From: Euglena gracilis
Lineage: Eukaryota; Euglenida; Euglenophyceae; Euglenales
Reading direction: 5' to 3'
Length of the DNA stretch: 64,000 nt
Assembly (NCBI GenBank): GCA_039621445.1
Contig: CP154954.1
Span: forward strand, 29,521,411 to 29,585,410
Part shown: positions 11,901-21,400 of the stretch, one piece after another
Numbering within the stretch: the first letter of the stretch is position 1
Layout: each line of letters begins with the position of its first letter
Translations under genes and position numbers: made by a program
Notes under the pieces: model-generated
Told to the model about the DNA's origin: nothing
The model's database searches: none
The model's input: only the letters and a program-made list of their open reading frames with translations

Positions 11901-14900
11901 CTGAGACATTTTTTCACTGCACTGGCAATTGCCAGGAATTCCTTCGCCAGCCAGATCCTCCAACAACATGGCCGTCAACAATTCTAGAAAATTGAATTTT
12001 CTTCTTCCCATCAGGCTTTTCTTTTTAAGTGAGGTGCCGACCCCACGGGGGGGGTGGGGGATGGGGGGGGGTTGCTGGTGCAGGCACCAGGCTTGTGCTT
12101 AGTCGGGTGCCTACCCCACGGGGGGGGGTGCTAGGGGCAGGCACCCCATAGCACCCGAGCCGACCCCCCCCGGGGGGGGGGGTAGGGTTTTGGGGGGTGC
12201 CTGCCCCTAGCAGGCACCCCCCTCCGACCCCGGCGCCTTCGGTGCCGGGGGCCCGGAAAAGGCCATTTTCAATGAAAATTTTCTGGGTCCCCCGGACCCC
12301 TACCCCCCCCGGGGGGGGGGGCCTGCTAGGGGCAGGAACGCTAAACCCCCCCCCCCCCCCCCCCCCGGTTGGTAAGCACAAGCATGGCAGGCACCAAATA
12401 GCACCCATAGGGGGGTCCCCCCTCCGACCCCAGCGCCGAAGGCATCGGGGGCCCGGAAAAGGCCATTTTCAATGAAAATTTTCTGGGTCCCCCCCCCGCA
12501 CCCCACCCTATAGCACCCCCCCCTCCCTCTGGTCGGTAAGAAATAGTCTGCTTCCCATTTTTCAACCTTTTTCCCCACAGCACAAAGTTGTCCAGGAGTT
12601 TTGAGCCTTTTTGAAACGGATCGAAAGTGCACCGAGTTCCACTTCCTGTTTCAGCGCAGGAGTGGAAGCAGCGATGAATGACTATCAACGCCGGCGCTTT
12701 GTGGAGATGATCGTGCGGACCATGTTTGACACAGTGACCAACAAGAAGATTGCAGTGTTGGGCTTTGCCTTCAAGAAGGACACGGGCGATACGCGGGAGA
12801 GCTCCGCCATTCCAGTGTGCAGCTCGCTCCTGGATGACGGAGCACTGGTCCACTGCTACGCCCAGGGACACGGTGCCAAGTTGTGTCACCACCTGTTTTT
12901 TTTGTTATTCCGAAGATGCTTTTTAAACCCCCCCCCTGCCCACCAACCCCCCTGTATACTGACCACCCCTGGTCGGGATTGCAGGTCAGGGGGTGCGTGC
13001 GACACCCACCCCCTGGCCAGGGGTTTGGGTTACCTAAAAAAAAAAAGCTTTACAGAAGCAGGGGTTTTGGCACTTTGGTTGTATGACCATCCCCCAGCAG
13101 GAGATTGCAGATATGGGGGTGTGTGTGACCACGGTCGGTCGGTAAGGGGCTGGTGGCAGGTTGCAAATTCTGCAAAAATTCGGCACCTTCGCTGACAGGT
13201 CGTTTCCTCTGGGGGATATTCTTTGTCATTGGACCTGTCAGTGGACCCGGGGGGGGGGGGGGCTCCAGTTGGCCAGCACCCTTTTCCCAGACCATCTCAT
13301 CAACAAGTTTTATTTGTTTTCCAGGGACTTCGATTTTTTGATTCCACCCCAGCCGAACCCAGTTCCAACCGGGGGACCCCAAGGGGGTCAACCGGTAGCC
13401 TTTTCCAACCGGCGTGGGAACTCTTTTGCTCATTGGAAGCAAAAACACGAGGACAAAAAAAATCTGGCTCCGGCGATTCTCTGACTCACTTTTGTATATT
13501 TTGGCCCATTTTGCACCTCCAAAAGCAAAAAAAACTACGTTCCGAGAGGAAAAATTTTATTGGGGGTTGGGGCAAAAAAAAAGAATCTTTTTTTGGGGGA
13601 CTGGGGGAGGGCAGAGACTGCCAAAATTGTTTTTCCCTGTTGTTTCCTTTTCTTGTTGGAGGTGTGGGGATGAAAAAAATAAAATGAAATTCTTCCTCTT
13701 TTTGGGCATTGGTGTAGGGGTGGGGAGGAGTGTGGGGAGTGCAGGGGGGGGGGTGTTGGCGGTCAACCTGCCAAAGAATTTTTTTTCTTTTTCAGATGTA
13801 GCTCGCATTCAATATTGGTTACCTGTGAGGAGGCTCTGCAGAGCCTCCGCGGAGGCACCCAGGCAACCAGCCTCTGCTGAGGCTCAGGTAACCAGCCTCA
13901 GAGATTTGGGTAACCAAAAGTCAGGATTCCACACAGGGGTTTTTTTAGTCGTGGACCCCCGGGGGGGGAGGGGGGGTAGGGTGGGTGGGTCCAGCCCCGG
14001 GGGGGGGGGGCCCCCTGGAGGGGGGGGGGGTTTCCTTTTCGGCTCCGAAGGTGCAGAAATTTTTTGAAAAGGTGCTATTTTAGCACTTCTCGCGATTTTT
14101 CGGCCATTTTTTTGTGGGTCCCCCCCCCCCGACCCCCCCCCCCCCCCCCGGGGGCCCCCCCCAGGGGGGTGGGGACCCCGCCCTCGGTCTTAAAAATCCC
14201 CTGATTCCACACTTGCACGGGCCCCTGCTGGCCTCCCCCTCTTTGGCTGAATTGACGCCCTAATTGCAATAGAGTCCCTGACCCTATTCCTTCAATTAAC
14301 CACAAATACATTTGATTTTGGGACTTTTTGTTCATACAATCACAATTTTGATGCAATACAAACTTTGGCCAAAGGTGGTTCTGAAACCTAAACATAGAGG
14401 TCGCATGGGCCCACCAAAGGGTCGGGCCGACCTCTGGATGAAAATCTTTTAAAGGGGGGGGTGATGCAATGGCTTGGCCATGGTTGACCATGGCAGGAAG
14501 CCCCCCCCCCCCCCGATAGAAGCGCGGGGCTGCTACAAGCGCAGGGTAAATAAAGGACAATCCAAATCCAAATACACTCACCGCTGCCGAAGGTGGCGGT
14601 CCACTACAAACACACCCCCATTTGATGAGATTTTGAAAGGAGATCAACAAAAATTGCAGCCAGGGTCCAAATAGAAGCGCACCTAGGCTTCCATTGGGGG
14701 ATGGGTTTATCCTAGTTGAGTGACTCTTGGACCCTGTTGGCCAATCAAACAACGCTTCAACTGCTGCATTGGAATCAGGGCGTCGCTTGATGACCCCCTC
14801 CCCCCCGGAGTCCAGCTCAGAGGCTGGAAAACTTGGACTGGCTGGAAATAGGCTGCTGGCTGACCTCTAAGGGTACTGGAATTGGGTCCATCCTGGGGTC

Positions 14901-17500
14901 GAACCAGGTGCAAGAAAAAATCGAAACTGCAAAAAAGCCCCAGAAGCTGCTAATTACGCAAACAATTGATCTTTTCGACCCCAAAAATTTGCCCTGGCCC
15001 CAGGTAACCCCTGGGTTCCCCCGGAGGTGAGCCGGCCCAAAGCCAACCCATTTTTTTGCCAATTTTTGGCCCACTTTTGAACCAGAATTTTTTTTTAAGT
15101 CAGAAGATCCGGGTGGGTGGGTGGGTGGGTCCTGGACCCCCCCCCCCCCCCCCGGTCCCGGGCAGGAGACAAGGGTATGGGTTTCAGCGCAAAGCGCCGA
15201 AAGTTTTTTTCTTTGGGAAATGGCCTCAGACGCGTCTGGGGTCCCCCCCCCCGCGTCCCACGCCAAGCGGGGTCTTAAAAAGAAGCCTGCCCACCCTGGT
15301 GCAAGGCATTCTAAGACTTTCAAGGCATTTTGGCCCAAAAATTTAAGGCACATTTTAAGGCATTTTAACGTTTTTAAAGACACCTCAAAAAATGATGATG
15401 CCTGGTTATGGGCAGGGCAGGCAACCATAGCACAATGCACCCCCCCAGGTTGGTGAAAATAAAAGCTGCCCCAAGGTTTCCCATACGACCACAAGCCAGG
15501 TAAGGCGGTTACCCTTGACGTTCCCAACTGGAGTCCTTACCTCTGGGCTACACGAGCCTTGGCACCTATCCCTGCCATGACCCTAAGGTCACTGAGGAGC
15601 AAATGCTTCAAGACCTGAACGAGGTGGCAGAGGGCAACCAGCACCTGCTGAACCAAATAAAGTCTAATTACCGGATTGAGAAGTCGGCCGTGGAGGCGTG
15701 TAAGAATGCCCACGCCATTGTGGTGTTGGCGAGGGAAGTGCAAATCGCCACCTCACCACCACTGATCAGTTGTTTTTTTGTGTCAGATTTGTTGGGCTTG
15801 GGGGCCATGATGTCGGCCCAAACAAACAGCTCCCACGGTTGATTGTGACCCCGATTGAAGATTGTCCCTGGAAATTTGACTCTCTCTCTGTTCAGCTTTC
15901 GCAGAGTCCGCACCAGGACGGCGCTGAACCCTCTCACCCGGACGGTTGAACTTCCCTACCGAAGACCGAATGGGACGAGTTCAAGACGCTGGATTACCAG
16001 CAGATCTTCAAGGAGATGACGAAGCCCGCCTTCCTGTTTGATGGGCGTGGGTACCTGGACCTGAAGGTCAGGCCATTGCTCCGGGTGGGGGATACGATGA
16101 ACGTCCCTTCTGTGTCCAGACCGCATGGTAATACCTCCCCGGCGGCAACTGTCACCCCCTCAACTTTTGGCAACTTGCCAATGGCAAAAAAAAATGCACC
16201 AAAGATGGAGTCTTTGGAAGTTTTTGTTGTTGATCAATCTCTGGATGTACGCATGAACTCGGGATTTGAATGCTCAAGAATGTGCTTGAAGGGATCAAAA
16301 GTGTTTTCAAGAGATCGGAAATTTACAGAGATCGGAAAGTTACTGATTATTCGTCTACCCCAGCGGGCAAATGTCACCCCCTCTGCCCTTTTTGCCGTCC
16401 CCCAATTTTTCAGCCCCCCCCCCCACATCTGCTGGCTAAATTGTTGTGTGACAATTGCTGGGGGGGGGCAAGGTTCAATATACGGAGGGTGTGCGGGGTT
16501 TAGGTGGGGTGGGGTGCCTCCCCTCCTGGAACAGGGGGGTCGGACCATGCCATTGCTTAACACCTGTCCAACTCCCCCCCCCCCCCCCCCGGGTGACTGA
16601 TTGGTTTTTTCAGAGGGAACTGACTGGTTTTCTGGCCAAGACCCCCCGGGGGGGGGGCAGGCCTGAAAATGAAAAGTGGCTGGCCTGGCACCAAATTTTT
16701 TTGGATTTTTTGAGATTTCTTGGCAAATGTTCATTGCATATTCAAGAGTGCCCCCCCCCCCCCCCCCGGGGGGTAAAGTGACTGACTGGTTTTTCGGAAA
16801 AAGTGACTGACTGGTTTTTTCAGAGTGGAAAGTGACCCCCCGGGTCGCCAAGTAATGGTATGGGTCGGACACCCTCCCCCTGCCAAGGGAGGGGTTCCAG
16901 ACCAACCCTCCCCCCAAAAAATCAAAAAACATAGTTTAATTTTCCTTCTGACACTTTTCACTTTGCGCTGGAAAATTTTGACAAATTTCGCCCCAAAAAG
17001 TGTCCAAAATGACATGTTTGCCATTTGGGGTTAATTTTTTTTGGGCCGCCGCTTCGCGCTGGCCGAAAACAGTCAGCCGGACTGCGCCACTGTTTAGGTC
17101 GGGGGGCAATTCCCTGCCACCCTTCTACACCAGATGGGAGGTCCGCCCCCCCCCCCCGCCTTTATATCAAACCCTGGGGGGGGGGGGGCAGCCCTCTCCA
17201 GAAGTTTCCCGCACGGCTGCGTGGAGAAGCCGCGGCCTGGAGCCGGCCCTGCGGGAAATCGGCTTTGATGTCTTTTCCATCGGCCGGACAAAGGCCCCCA
17301 AGCGGTACACAATTGGTATTACAATTGAGCCACTTGATCTTTATCCATCTGCCCCTGATGGTGTCCGCTCATTCCGACGTCCCCTCTCACCGGACTGCCC
17401 CTCTCAGATGGGGAAGGCTGCATGTGTGGGTGTGGGTGGGTGGGTGTGTGTGTGTGTGTGTGTGTGTGTTTGTGTCACAACAGAAATGTACTGCTCCTGA
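2922..17500 (+). CDS. UGDH: UDP-glucose 6-dehydrogenase, copy 1 (exons 2-13; exon 1 off the left edge)
   Basis: Oxidises UDP-glucose to UDP-glucuronate with two NAD+ in the cytosol, feeding UDP-glucuronate and UDP-xylose synthesis. Exons: 2,922-3,109; 5,799-5,898; 8,151-8,237; 8,950-8,988; 9,157-9,209; 9,703-9,777; 11,048-11,228; 11,766-11,875; 12,655-12,859; 15,579-15,731; 15,965-16,065; 17,245-17,500. Visible family motifs are YEPGLEEIV (exon 2), EKSTVPVR (exon 4), LSNPE plus [12 protein letters not shown] (exons 5/6), [15 protein letters not shown] (exon 8), the catalytic-Cys motif [10 protein letters not shown] (exon 9) and KPAFLFDGR (exon 12). Intron positions equal those of copy 2. The last exon differs from copy 2: it lacks the early stop and stays open into a GT dinucleotide repeat, stopping at 17,498. 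Its tail is therefore doubtful. Confidence 0.9.
3110..5798 (+). other. UGDH copy 1, intron 2
   Basis: Starts ATTCAGGG and ends CCCTGCTCAC; the inner CAGGG and CCCTG can pair. No gene is seen inside. Features: GTCGTTGACA/TGTCAACGAC hairpins near 3,760-3,785 and 4,010-4,030, a GCGATATT-rich stretch at 4,365-4,450, C and G runs, and at 5,560-5,790 a cassette with GCAGGCACC repeats ending GGTTGGTAGAAAGAAGCC that resembles cassettes in intron 9. Confidence 0.7.
5899..8150 (+). other. UGDH copy 1, intron 3
   Basis: Starts ACACAGTG and ends GACTGTGAAG (CAGT/ACTG pair). It holds the MITE at 6,684-6,920. From about 6,950 to 7,945 it also carries elements marked by GTGACTGACTGGTTTTTTC and inverted CCATACCATTG motifs, and a GGCGCCAAAGGCGCC hairpin at 7,742-7,756. 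Long ORFs across 6,490-8,086 are glycine/proline read-through of G and C runs and are not genes. Confidence 0.7.
6684..6920. mobile_element. hAT-type MITE with perfect 8-bp TSD, nested in UGDH intron 3 (copy 1)
   Basis: The element begins CAGGGGTTTTTTTTAG and ends CTTAAATAAATCCCCTG, giving terminal inverted repeats CAGGGG/CCCCTG. AAGGACAC stands directly on both sides (6,676-6,683 and 6,921-6,928), a perfect 8-bp target-site duplication. Inside are C-then-G runs, a GGCGCCAAAGGCGCC hairpin (6,769-6,783), GTGCTATTTTTAGCAC and TTGGCCATTTTTTG. The TSD length and CAGGG ends fit the hAT superfamily. No coding capacity. Its ends also satisfy the CAG/CTG rule of the host's nonconventional introns. 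Confidence 0.85.
9778..11047 (+). other. UGDH copy 1, intron 7
   Basis: Starts GCACAGCTGA and ends TCAGCTGCCTCT; CAGCTGA and TCAGCTG are exact complements. The interior is AT-rich to 10,370 (ORF 10,026-10,568 is low complexity), followed by C/G-run cassettes around 10,430-10,620 with TATATCAAACCC. No gene recognised. Copies 1 and 2 differ in blocks near 10,615 and 10,830. Confidence 0.7.
11229..11765 (+). other. UGDH copy 1, intron 8 (atypical ends)
   Basis: Placed between PN and KFLKAS by protein conservation; the ends are CGGGCC and CTGGCCGG. No CAG is near the 5' end. A GT-AG alternative (GTCGAT at 11,244 to ACACAG before GACCTG at 11,749) stays in frame but would add nine residues to a conserved loop. 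The first 100 bp are CA-rich simple sequence (ACAACACAACAC, CCACACCACACC). Confidence 0.5.
11876..12654 (+). other. UGDH copy 1, intron 9 (intermediate type) with duplicated cassettes
   Basis: Starts GTACAG and ends CCTGTTTCAG. The ends are GT-AG, and CAG at +4 with CTG at -9 also pairs, so it mixes both intron classes. GT-AG splicing is the only choice found that keeps frame. Inside, a cassette of GGCGCC-like hairpin, GGAAAAGGCCATTTTCAATG and AAAATTTTCTGGGTCCCC occurs twice (about 12,222-12,300 and 12,423-12,495). GGCAGGCACC and GGTTGGTAAG motifs occur here too. Confidence 0.6.
12860..15578 (+). other. UGDH copy 1, intron 10
   Basis: Starts GCCCAGGG and ends CCCTGCCAT; CAGGG pairs with CCCTG. 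It contains CCGGTCGGG-type cassettes (about 12,955-13,145), palindromic GAGGCT repeats at 13,826-13,900 and the MITE at 13,934-14,203. A GGTCGGGCCGACC palindrome lies near 14,420, and a hairpin GGCGCAAAGCGCC-like core near 15,187. No coding sequence recognised. Confidence 0.65.
13934..14203. mobile_element. hAT-type MITE with perfect 8-bp TSD, nested in UGDH intron 10 (copy 1)
   Basis: Begins CAGGGGTTTTTTTAG and ends CTTAAAAATCCCCTG. ATTCCACA flanks both sides (13,926-13,933 and 14,204-14,211). It shares its ends, the AAAAGGTGCTATTTTAGCAC segment, the TCGGCCATTTTTTTGTGGG segment and a decayed GGCGCC core with the MITE at 6,684-6,920, so both belong to one family inserted at unrelated sites. 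270 bp, no ORF. Confidence 0.85.
16066..17244 (+). other. UGDH copy 1, intron 12
   Basis: Starts GGTCAGGCC and ends GGCCTGGAGCC; CAGGCC and GGCCTG are exact complements. At about 16,531-16,875 there is an imperfect inverted repeat (CGGACCATGCCATTGCTT against ACCCATACCATTACTTGG) enclosing three GTGACTGA(C/T)TGGTTTTT repeats. The same motifs occur in intron 3, so this is a dispersed element. At 17,160 a TATATCAAACCCTGG cassette recurs from intron 7. Confidence 0.65.
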
Positions 17501-18956
17501 GAATTCCCCCTCCCCAGGCACCAAGTGGGGCTGGTTTTGCAGGAGGGGGAAATTGATATCCGCAATTTTTCTGCAATTTCCGCAATTTTTCCGCAATTTG
17601 TCCCCAATTTTTTTTTTATTTTTTTCGCAGAATTTTTTTCCCACCACCGAAGATGGAAGATGCAATGAGTTCAAGCCATTCTTCAAATGGATCAACAGGT
17701 GTGCTATTGTGTTTTGTTCCCCCCCCCAGTTTACCAATTTTTCTCACAGGTGCACCACTGGTCACAGGATTGGGTGCGTCCTACCTGTGCAAGAACTTCA
17801 AGCGTGTTGATTTGTGCTCGCCCACATCGACGTGGGTGTTGTGGTGTTCTGAACCTCACAATTGAAAAATTTCTAGTCCCCTCAAGCAGAAATGTGTATA
17901 TTCCAGATATCAATTTTCCGCAAGTTTTCCGCAATTTTCCACAGTTTTTCCGCAATTTTTCCCGAAGGCCTCCGATATCAATTCCCCCCCCCCTGGGTTT
18001 TGGACGGAAGGTCCCTACACTGCGGTTCCAATTGCGATTACACTGTGATTTCCTTTGGACGTCCTTTTTTTGCATTTTCTTTCCAGAGGCTTGCAAATGC
18101 AATTAACCCCCCCCCCCAAATAATAACCCCCCCCCCCCCGGTTTATTATTTGGGCACCCAAAGTCGGGGTCCAGGGGGGTTTATTATTTGGGCAAAAAAT
18201 TCGAAGACAAAATTGACCCGAAAACCCCTCCACAGGCTCCAATGGTCACTTTTTTTGGCATTTTGGGGCTTTTTTTTGAAAATTGGGTGCTTTTTTGGCA
18301 GGGCTCCATCAAATTTTTTTCCAAAAGCGTTCAGAAAATTGGGGCATTTCTAGAGGAATTTTGCAGAATGCGTATACCAGAACTAACAAAAGAGCAATAG
18401 TCCGACATGTTAGGGATATGGTGACCAAACACTTCCCAACACCGCGGGATGGGTCTGGGTGGGGGGGAAGTGTTTGCCAGACAGGGCACTCCAGGGCACC
18501 GCGAGCCTGAAAGTGGTCCCCCAAATAAGACCTGACCCAAAATTTGGGCCAGGCCCCAAAAAGCGTCACTTTCCAGGTTTCCAAAAACACCCAAAATTTT
18601 TCATCTGTGCTCCACGCCATGTGTCAACATGTGTCATGTGTGTTATAAATTGAATTCACCCAGTGTTGTTGTGCTTCAAAAGTGTCAAATAATTGTTATC
18701 CAGGAAAAATTTTCATCTCCAGCGCTTTGCACCGTCAGTGGGAGTCTGGAATTGGCGGGGGGTTTTTTTTAGATTTTTTCTTTGTCGGCCCAGTGGGGGG
18801 GGGACTTCCTTTTGGGGAGGTCTTACAGTAATAATAGTGGGCATAATAGGACGCCTGAAAATTGGTGGGTCGAATCTAGGGCAGAACGGGAATCGGCCAA
18901 ACCGCCAGGGTGGTGGTGTGGGGGGGTGACTACCCCCCCCCCTGCATTGGCGGTGG
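17501..18956 (+). other. 3' flank of UGDH copy 1
   Basis: No gene recognised. It contains repeated CCGCAATTTTT units (17,555-17,605 and 17,915-17,965), inverted CCCCAAATAATAA/TTTATTATTTGGG near 18,110-18,190, and a CCAGGGTGGTGGTGTGG/C-run hairpin at 18,903-18,950 where the duplication ends. The preceding GT repeat (about 17,440-17,470) differs in length between the copies. No polyadenylation signal was identified. Confidence 0.5.
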
Positions 18957-19138
18957 GAGAAAGATCATACTGGGCGTGTATTTTTTCAGGGTTTCCCACT
19001 GATTCGTACACGAATAAGTACGAATACGTACAAATAAGTACGAATTGCCGAGGTCTGCCAAAATACGAATTAGTACGAATAAGTGCGAATGAAGAATTCC
19101 CCAGTTACGAATAAGTACGAATTGCCAAGTAGAAAAAG

Positions 19139-19351
19139 GTACCCCCCCCCCCTTTATTTGACCCCCCCCCCCTTAATTGAGCATTTGGGTCCGGGAAAAA
19201 AAATTTTTCATGCGCCGAAGGCGCCGAAAATTTTTTTTTGCCCTATTTCTAAAGGAATTTTTGACCCCCCCTTATTTGACCCCCCCCTTATTTGAGCATT
19301 TGGGGGGTCCGTTGGCCCGTGGGTGTGCTCAAATAAAGGGGGGGGGGGGTA
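19139..19351. repeat. Family P palindromic element nested in the hAT-like element
   Basis: Runs from GTACCCCC to GGGGGTAC, with CTTTATTTGA and CTCAAATAAAG arms and a GCGCCGAAGGCGCC core near 19,212. It matches the element at 545-729 over its length, including AATTGAGCATTTGGGTCC and the GGCCCGTGGGTGTGCTC segment. Confidence 0.65.
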
Positions 19352-19463
19352 CATTTTTTTACACCATTGCACTGAGTTGAAGGTCCCCTCACACTTCTCT
19401 GTATGTGATGCACATCTTACGCTGCAGCATATCTTACGCTGCAGGACGCCTCATGTCCTCTTT

Positions 19464-19709
19464 TCCCTCAGAAAATGATTTTTAGGTTTGCCCATCAACA
19501 AGTTAGACCATCCATCCGTCAGGGGACTCATCCGAAAGTACACATCTGTACATGGCAGTGTGAAAGAGGGGAATAGTTTGCACCGGTCAGTGGTCAGAGT
19601 GTATACCACACACATTGCGAGCATAAGGAAATCTTTGAGCGGGAAGAAAGTGTGGCTCACAAAATTGAATTGCCCTGGTCTGAATGGTCTTTCAGTTTGG
19701 CAGGACTGA
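19464..19709 (+). pseudogene. hAT transposase-like remnant
   Basis: After a TTTTCCCTCAG acceptor-like site, the frame ending at 19,709 contains LDHPSVRGLIRKYT and, about 40 residues later, IRKSLSGKKVWLTK. This resembles the hAT pattern HPS.R.L...... followed by a basic segment before the first catalytic Asp. No DDE acids can be seen and the frame closes. It sits inside the CAGGG-ended element, which fits an internally deleted hAT. Recognition is by pattern only. Confidence 0.35.
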
Positions 19710-20134
19710 TTGATGTCAAAACCGCCAACACATGTCATCTAACCTTCGGCAAGCAGCTGTTGGCATGTTTTGCAATGGTGACTGCGAAGAACGCTTTGCA
19801 CACCGTTAATCAATCCGCTCGTTTCATTTTGAGTATTTGTTCGTGCATGGCATGCTGGACAACATCAGTCGCAAAGAAGGAATGTGTTTTTCCTGTAATG
19901 TTTTGTATTTTTTTCTCACAGCGCGATTTTTTTTCACTTAGATAGTTTCTCAAGTGAATGACTTGTTTTCCTTGTTTTTCCCGGTTTCAGAACGTTGAAG
20001 ATGTGCCCAAGGAATATACATGGCCCTTTTTTGAAGTACGAATAAGTGCGAATAAGTACAAATAAGTACGAATAAGCACGAATAAGTACGAATGGGCAAG
20101 GGAGTCCCCAAGTACGAATCAGTGGGAAACCCTG

Positions 20135-21400
20135 ATTTTTTGAGGTTGCTTTTTGTGTTTTTTTTTGAATTTATAACAATCTTTTTTTCAAAAAAAAAGT
20201 CCACGAGGGTTTGGAGGGAAGGAAGAATTACTGACCGCCCTTGTTGGTCAATCACCTCTTGGGCAACAGGCCAAAACAAAGAGAATCCTCTGGCCCAGGG
20301 AATGAGTGTACCATCTTTTGTGTCTAGTGCCTTTGTTTGCAACCTGACCTTGAAAAATTTTATGTTACACCTAACACCTGAGTTTTTAACACTTCACACC
20401 TCTAATTTTGTTCTTTCGGTCATTTTTTTTGCATTTTATCTCAAGAATGTTTGCACATGCCAACAATTTGTCTGCACTTTATCTCAAAAATGTTTGCACT
20501 GAATCCCGAAAATTTTTGCGCTCGGATCGGATGTTTTGCACAGTTGCCCTTTGAAACTCCAATCGAAATGGATCTTTTTCCATAAAGTGACGGAGGGCAA
20601 TTTTTTCCGAAACAAGTGCAAACATTTTTGGGATGCAGTGCAAAAAATTTTGAGGCTTTTGGGCAATTTTTTGAGGGCGCTGGGCAAAATTTTGACAGGT
20701 CGTGGGCAAACATTTCAGACGCTAGGTGTAGTGATCTTTGTTTGAAGGCCCCCCCCCGAATGTTCCGTGTGTTCGTTCGAAGGTCCGCAATGGAATATTC
20801 GAGGCAGCCTCACCACTGGGGGGTCGGCACACCCCTCCCCCCCCCCCCTCACCGACCCCCTCGCCACGCCATTTCCCCCCCCCCCCCCTTTTCAGACCCC
20901 CTCGCCACGCCATGTCAGCCGCGCCAAAGAAAATTTTCTTGGAAAACCCCCGCGCACCCCTCCCCCCCCCATCCGGGACCCCCTCGCCACGCCAAACCCC
21001 CCCCCCCTAGCCGGACGGCTCGCCACGGCGTGCCGACCCCCCACTGGACCCCCCCTTTTTCCTTACCCTCACCACCCCCCCCCATTTGGCTGATGGCCGG
21101 GCTCCCCTTTGGACCCACCTAGCCAATTAGGAGGGGGCATTTTGGCTCGTGCAAGCAACGACATCGGGGGGCGCTTGGGAGCTTGGAAAATGGAAAAGGT
21201 GCTGGCTGGACCGGGGGGGGGGGGTAGAGGTGTGGTACTGGTGGCTGGCCCAAGTGATATGCAAAACCTGGCAGCCCATGTTTTGACGAGGCACATTTTT
21301 CGTTGGCCAAAAAAATACAGACAAATTTGAATGATGTCAAAGAAAACGTGTGCCCCCCCCCCCCCGCTTCCTGAACCACCACATGGTCAAATGTCATTTT
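20135..21400. other. Inter-gene region without a recognised gene
   Basis: 20,135-20,720 is AT-rich with no convincing ORF; AAAATGTTTGCAC-like motifs repeat at 20,440-20,720. 20,800-21,060 is C-rich and repeats GACCCCCTCGCCACGCCA three to four times. 21,120-21,400 has C and G runs. ORFs of 60-170 codons here are proline/glycine read-through. Confidence 0.5.

Larger units (their letters stand above)
1..18956 (+). repeat. Tandem duplication unit, copy 1 (left end outside window)
   Basis: This stretch is repeated almost base for base at about 22,705-41,621. The offset drifts only from 22,707 to about 22,661 because of length changes in C and G runs and a few small indels. It contains UGDH exons 2-13 with all intervening introns. 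Similarity stops at 18,956 here and 41,621 in the other copy, so a simple head-to-tail duplication with a unit of about 22.66 kb is inferred. The missing 3.7 kb of this copy should lie left of the window. Differences concentrate in homopolymers, with a few block differences (near 1,146, 6,110, 10,830 and 17,290). Confidence 0.9.
18987..20134. mobile_element. hAT-like element with 23-bp perfect terminal inverted repeats
   Basis: The first 23 bases (18,987-19,009, starting CAGGGTTTCCCAC) are the exact complement of the last 23 (20,112-20,134, ending GTGGGAAACCCTG). ATTTTTT flanks both sides, a 7-bp and possibly 8-bp TSD. Subterminal TACGAATAAG-type 10-mers cluster at 19,005-19,130 and 20,035-20,115, as expected of transposase-binding repeats. 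CAGGG ends fit hAT. The interior holds a transposase-like remnant and a nested palindrome. Confidence 0.8.

Noticed and set aside
2922-17500. UGDH copy 1 as a processed or dead pseudogene
   Set aside because: All introns are present and exons 2-12 are intact and in frame; only the extreme C-terminus differs.
18990-19130. TACGAATAAG repeats as telomere or centromere DNA
   Set aside because: The repeats sit just inside both ends of a TIR element, as expected of subterminal transposase-binding repeats.
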